Shown here piece after piece: positions 50,590 through 52,219 of a DNA stretch of 52,219 nucleotides; position 1 is the stretch's first letter, and every line of letters starts with the position of its first letter. The notes below the pieces were generated by a model. That model ran no database searches and was not told where the DNA came from. It saw nothing but the letters and a program-made list of their open reading frames with translations. The translations under genes and the position numbers were made by a program. Source of the stretch: Acidobacteriota bacterium (GTDB lineage: Bacteria; Acidobacteriota; Thermoanaerobaculia; Gp7-AA8); the NCBI GenBank assembly GCA_021325515.1, contig JAJPHC010000008.1, positions 1 through 52,219 on the forward strand, read 5' to 3'.

Positions 50590-52116
50590 TCACGAAACGC
50601 GCGCGGCGCTCTGCTGTTGCGAAGCTGTTACCGCCGCCACAGCGGGCACAGCCGGCAGGATGATCGTGAACGTGCTCCCCGCACCGATCGCACTCTCCAC
50701 CTTCACCATCCCGTTGTGCATCGCCACGAGCTTCTTCACGAGCGCCAGCCCCAGACCGGTTCCGGCGGCGCGCTTCATCGAAGGATGCTGCACCTGCCGG
50801 AACTCCTCGAAGATCAGCTCCTGATGTTCCGGCGCGATCCCGATGCCGTGATCCACCACGGCAATCGACACCGAAGCCTGCCGCAGCGGCGAGACATCCG
50901 CCGTGAGTCTCCGCGCCACGATGCGGATCGCCGAGCCGTCGGGCGAGAACTTCACCGCATTCGACACGAGGTTGTAGATGATCTGCTTCAGCTTGATCGG
51001 ATCGGCGATCATCGAGCCGATGTCATGCTCGGCATCGATCTCCAGCGTGATGTTGCGCGGGAGCGTGAGACCGCGCATCACACGCACCACGGCATCGAAC
51101 ACTTCGACGAGTGACACCTGTTCGGTCTCCATCGTCATCTGTCCCGCCTCGACCTTCGCCAGATCGAGGATGTCGTTGATCAGCGACAGCAGATGTTCAC
51201 CCGACGTGTTGATGTTGTGAATGAATTTCCGCTGCCGCTCATTCATCGACTTGTCGCCGCTCATCTCCAGCACCGTGGAGAATCCGATGATCGCGTTGAG
51301 CGGCGTGCGCAGCTCATGGCTGATGTTCGCCAGGAAAATGCTCTTGGCGCGATTCGCGGCCTCCGCCTCGTCCAGCGCCTTGACCAGCATCTCTTCCTGT
51401 CCCTCGGCCTTCCGCCGCGCTTCCTCCGCTTCGTGCAGCGCTGCCTGGATCTCGCGCGTTCTCTCCGCGACGATATCGACGAGCTCCTGCTCGCGTCTGC
51501 GCATCACGTACACCCGCCGCTGCTGCACGAACCAGACGGTCGAGAGAACCAGAATGAGGATCAGCAGCGGGAACCAGATCGTCTGCACGAAGCGCGGCTC
51601 GAGCTTGAGCGGAAGCGATGCGCCCGTCCGGTTCCAGACGCCGTCCGCATTCGCGGCGATCACATGGAACGTGTACGTGCCCGGCGGGACGTTCGTGTAG
51701 TAGGCGACACGGCGATTGCCCGCTTCGACCCAGTCGCTGTCGAATCCCTCGAGCCGGTAGCGGAAATCCACGCGCTCCGGGAGTGAATACGTCAGCGCCG
51801 CGTAGTGGATCTCGATCTGTTTCGTGCCGGGCTCGATCTTCAGCTCGGACGGCGAAGGCATCATGTGCCCATCGACCACGACCGACTCGATCTTCAACGG
51901 CGGCGGCCCGCTGCTGAGGTGCAGCGGAGCGTCAGGCCATACCGTCGCCACACCGTCGACAGTCGGAAACCAGAGTCTCCCATCGCGCGTGCGGAACCCC
52001 GAGGGATAGACGCTGCCGTTGCACTGGACGCTGCGCATCCCGTCGCCGTAGCCGTAGACCGTTGGATGGACGGCCTTGATCCTGCCGTCGGCGAACGCGC
52101 TCATCTCGGTGTCCAC
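50590..52116 (-). CDS. Y_Y_Y-domain sensor histidine kinase, N-terminal part short or cut
   Basis: 508 residues from GTG 52116. Residues 20-60 (VYGYGDGMRSVQCNG, TRDGRLWFPTVDGVATV) are the last blade of a two-component-regulator propeller. A Y_Y_Y domain follows (IHYAALTYSLPERVDFRYRLEG, AYYTNVPPGTYTFHV), then one transmembrane helix and a coiled coil. HisKA has NISHELRTPLNAIIGFS and HATPase has LVSNAVKFSPDG, VVDHGIGIAPEH and GTGLGLALVKK. There is no receiver domain. Relatives carry a propeller of about 600 more residues; here the frame is closed upstream within the window. Confidence 0.88.
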   Translation of the reverse strand: MDTEMSAFADGRIKAVHPTVYGYGDGMRSVQCNGSVYPSGFRTRDGRLWFPTVDGVATVWPDAPLHLSSGPPPLKIESVVVDGHMMPSPSELKIEPGTKQIEIHYAALTYSLPERVDFRYRLEGFDSDWVEAGNRRVAYYTNVPPGTYTFHVIAANADGVWNRTGASLPLKLEPRFVQTIWFPLLILILVLSTVWFVQQRRVYVMRRREQELVDIVAERTREIQAALHEAEEARRKAEGQEEMLVKALDEAEAANRAKSIFLANISHELRTPLNAIIGFSTVLEMSGDKSMNERQRKFIHNINTSGEHLLSLINDILDLAKVEAGQMTMETEQVSLVEVFDAVVRVMRGLTLPRNITLEIDAEHDIGSMIADPIKLKQIIYNLVSNAVKFSPDGSAIRIVARRLTADVSPLRQASVSIAVVDHGIGIAPEHQELIFEEFRQVQHPSMKRAAGTGLGLALVKKLVAMHNGMVKVESAIGAGSTFTIILPAVPAVAAVTASQQQSAARVS

Positions 52117-52219
52117 TCGCCCTTTGCATCCTCCCGGCCAAGCGTCGTAGCGTCGATCAGTCCCATCAAGAATGGCCGTCCCGTCTTGCCGGCGCCGTCG
52201 TACAGAAGTTCATAGACGA
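52101..52219 (-). CDS. C-terminal end of an unidentified upstream gene (tentative)
   Basis: An open frame entering from the right edge ends in TGA at 52103-52101, overlapping an in-frame ATG (52104) of the kinase. The 38 visible residues include YELLYDGAGKTGRPFLMGLID and end GEWTPR. Codon use is like neighbouring genes. The sequence does not look like a propeller, so it may be a separate gene or a frame artefact. Not recognised. Confidence 0.3.
   Translation of the reverse strand, partial: VYELLYDGAGKTGRPFLMGLIDATTLGREDAKGEWTPR

Overview
The window is GC-rich DNA of a Gram-negative, menaquinone-using bacterium. It shows a TonB-dependent receptor, a PagL-like lipid A deacylase and outer-membrane barrels. 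The left edge carries the 5' third of a 16S rRNA gene on the minus strand. A classical menaquinone pathway, a homogentisate pathway, DUF2378 and SWIB proteins, eukaryote-like Ser/Thr kinases and a Y_Y_Y-type sensor kinase together suggest Acidobacteriota, perhaps Thermoanaerobaculia-like. That placement is inference from gene content; a database comparison of the 16S fragment would settle it. No phage, integrase, insertion sequence or CRISPR array is visible.

Layout. 1-963: 16S 5' end with leader and promoter region. 964-7567 (minus): tightly coupled menaquinone operon menF-D-H-B-A-C-E. 7582-12965 (plus): divergent menG/ubiE, then thrA-thrB-thrC joined by ATGA overlaps. 12945-20520: small mixed genes (HTH protein, VOC protein, lipoproteins, SWIB, PagL-like deacylase, hydrolase, old yellow enzyme, GluQ-RS, DUF2378, GNAT, TrmJ, HU). 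20573-24898 (minus): tyrosine/homogentisate catabolism hppD-hmgA-unknown-fahA. 24920-28966: lipoprotein, glycogen phosphorylase and a membrane-anchored protein.

29729-38326 (minus) is a seven-gene, mostly overlapping operon: GAF-GGDEF cyclase, degenerate receiver, membrane HEAT-repeat protein, family-2 glycosyltransferase, TPR/glycosidase-like protein, membrane carbohydrate-binding-like protein, and TPR plus outer-membrane barrel. It reads as a cyclic-di-GMP-linked exopolysaccharide synthesis and export machine of unusual composition. A long heptamer-repeat array separates it from a Ser/Thr kinase fused to a polytopic membrane domain (38654-41170). Facing that kinase is a PilZ gene followed by a second kinase (41184-42835) fused to a GT51-like transglycosylase domain lacking its catalytic glutamates; a one-base deletion in the HRD motif breaks this kinase.

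43291-47671: TonB receptor and amino-acid-oxidase-like flavoprotein, divergent from an Asp/Glu racemase. 47675-52219: a hypothetical protein, cupin, FHA protein with a slippable Gln/Pro tract, tRNA-Val(GAC), a Cache-like periplasmic protein and a sensor histidine kinase near the right edge.

The strongest candidates for something undescribed are the exopolysaccharide operon with its pseudo-receiver and HEAT protein, the facing kinase/pseudo-glycosyltransferase fusions with PilZ, and the unknown protein occupying the place of maleylacetoacetate isomerase in the homogentisate operon.
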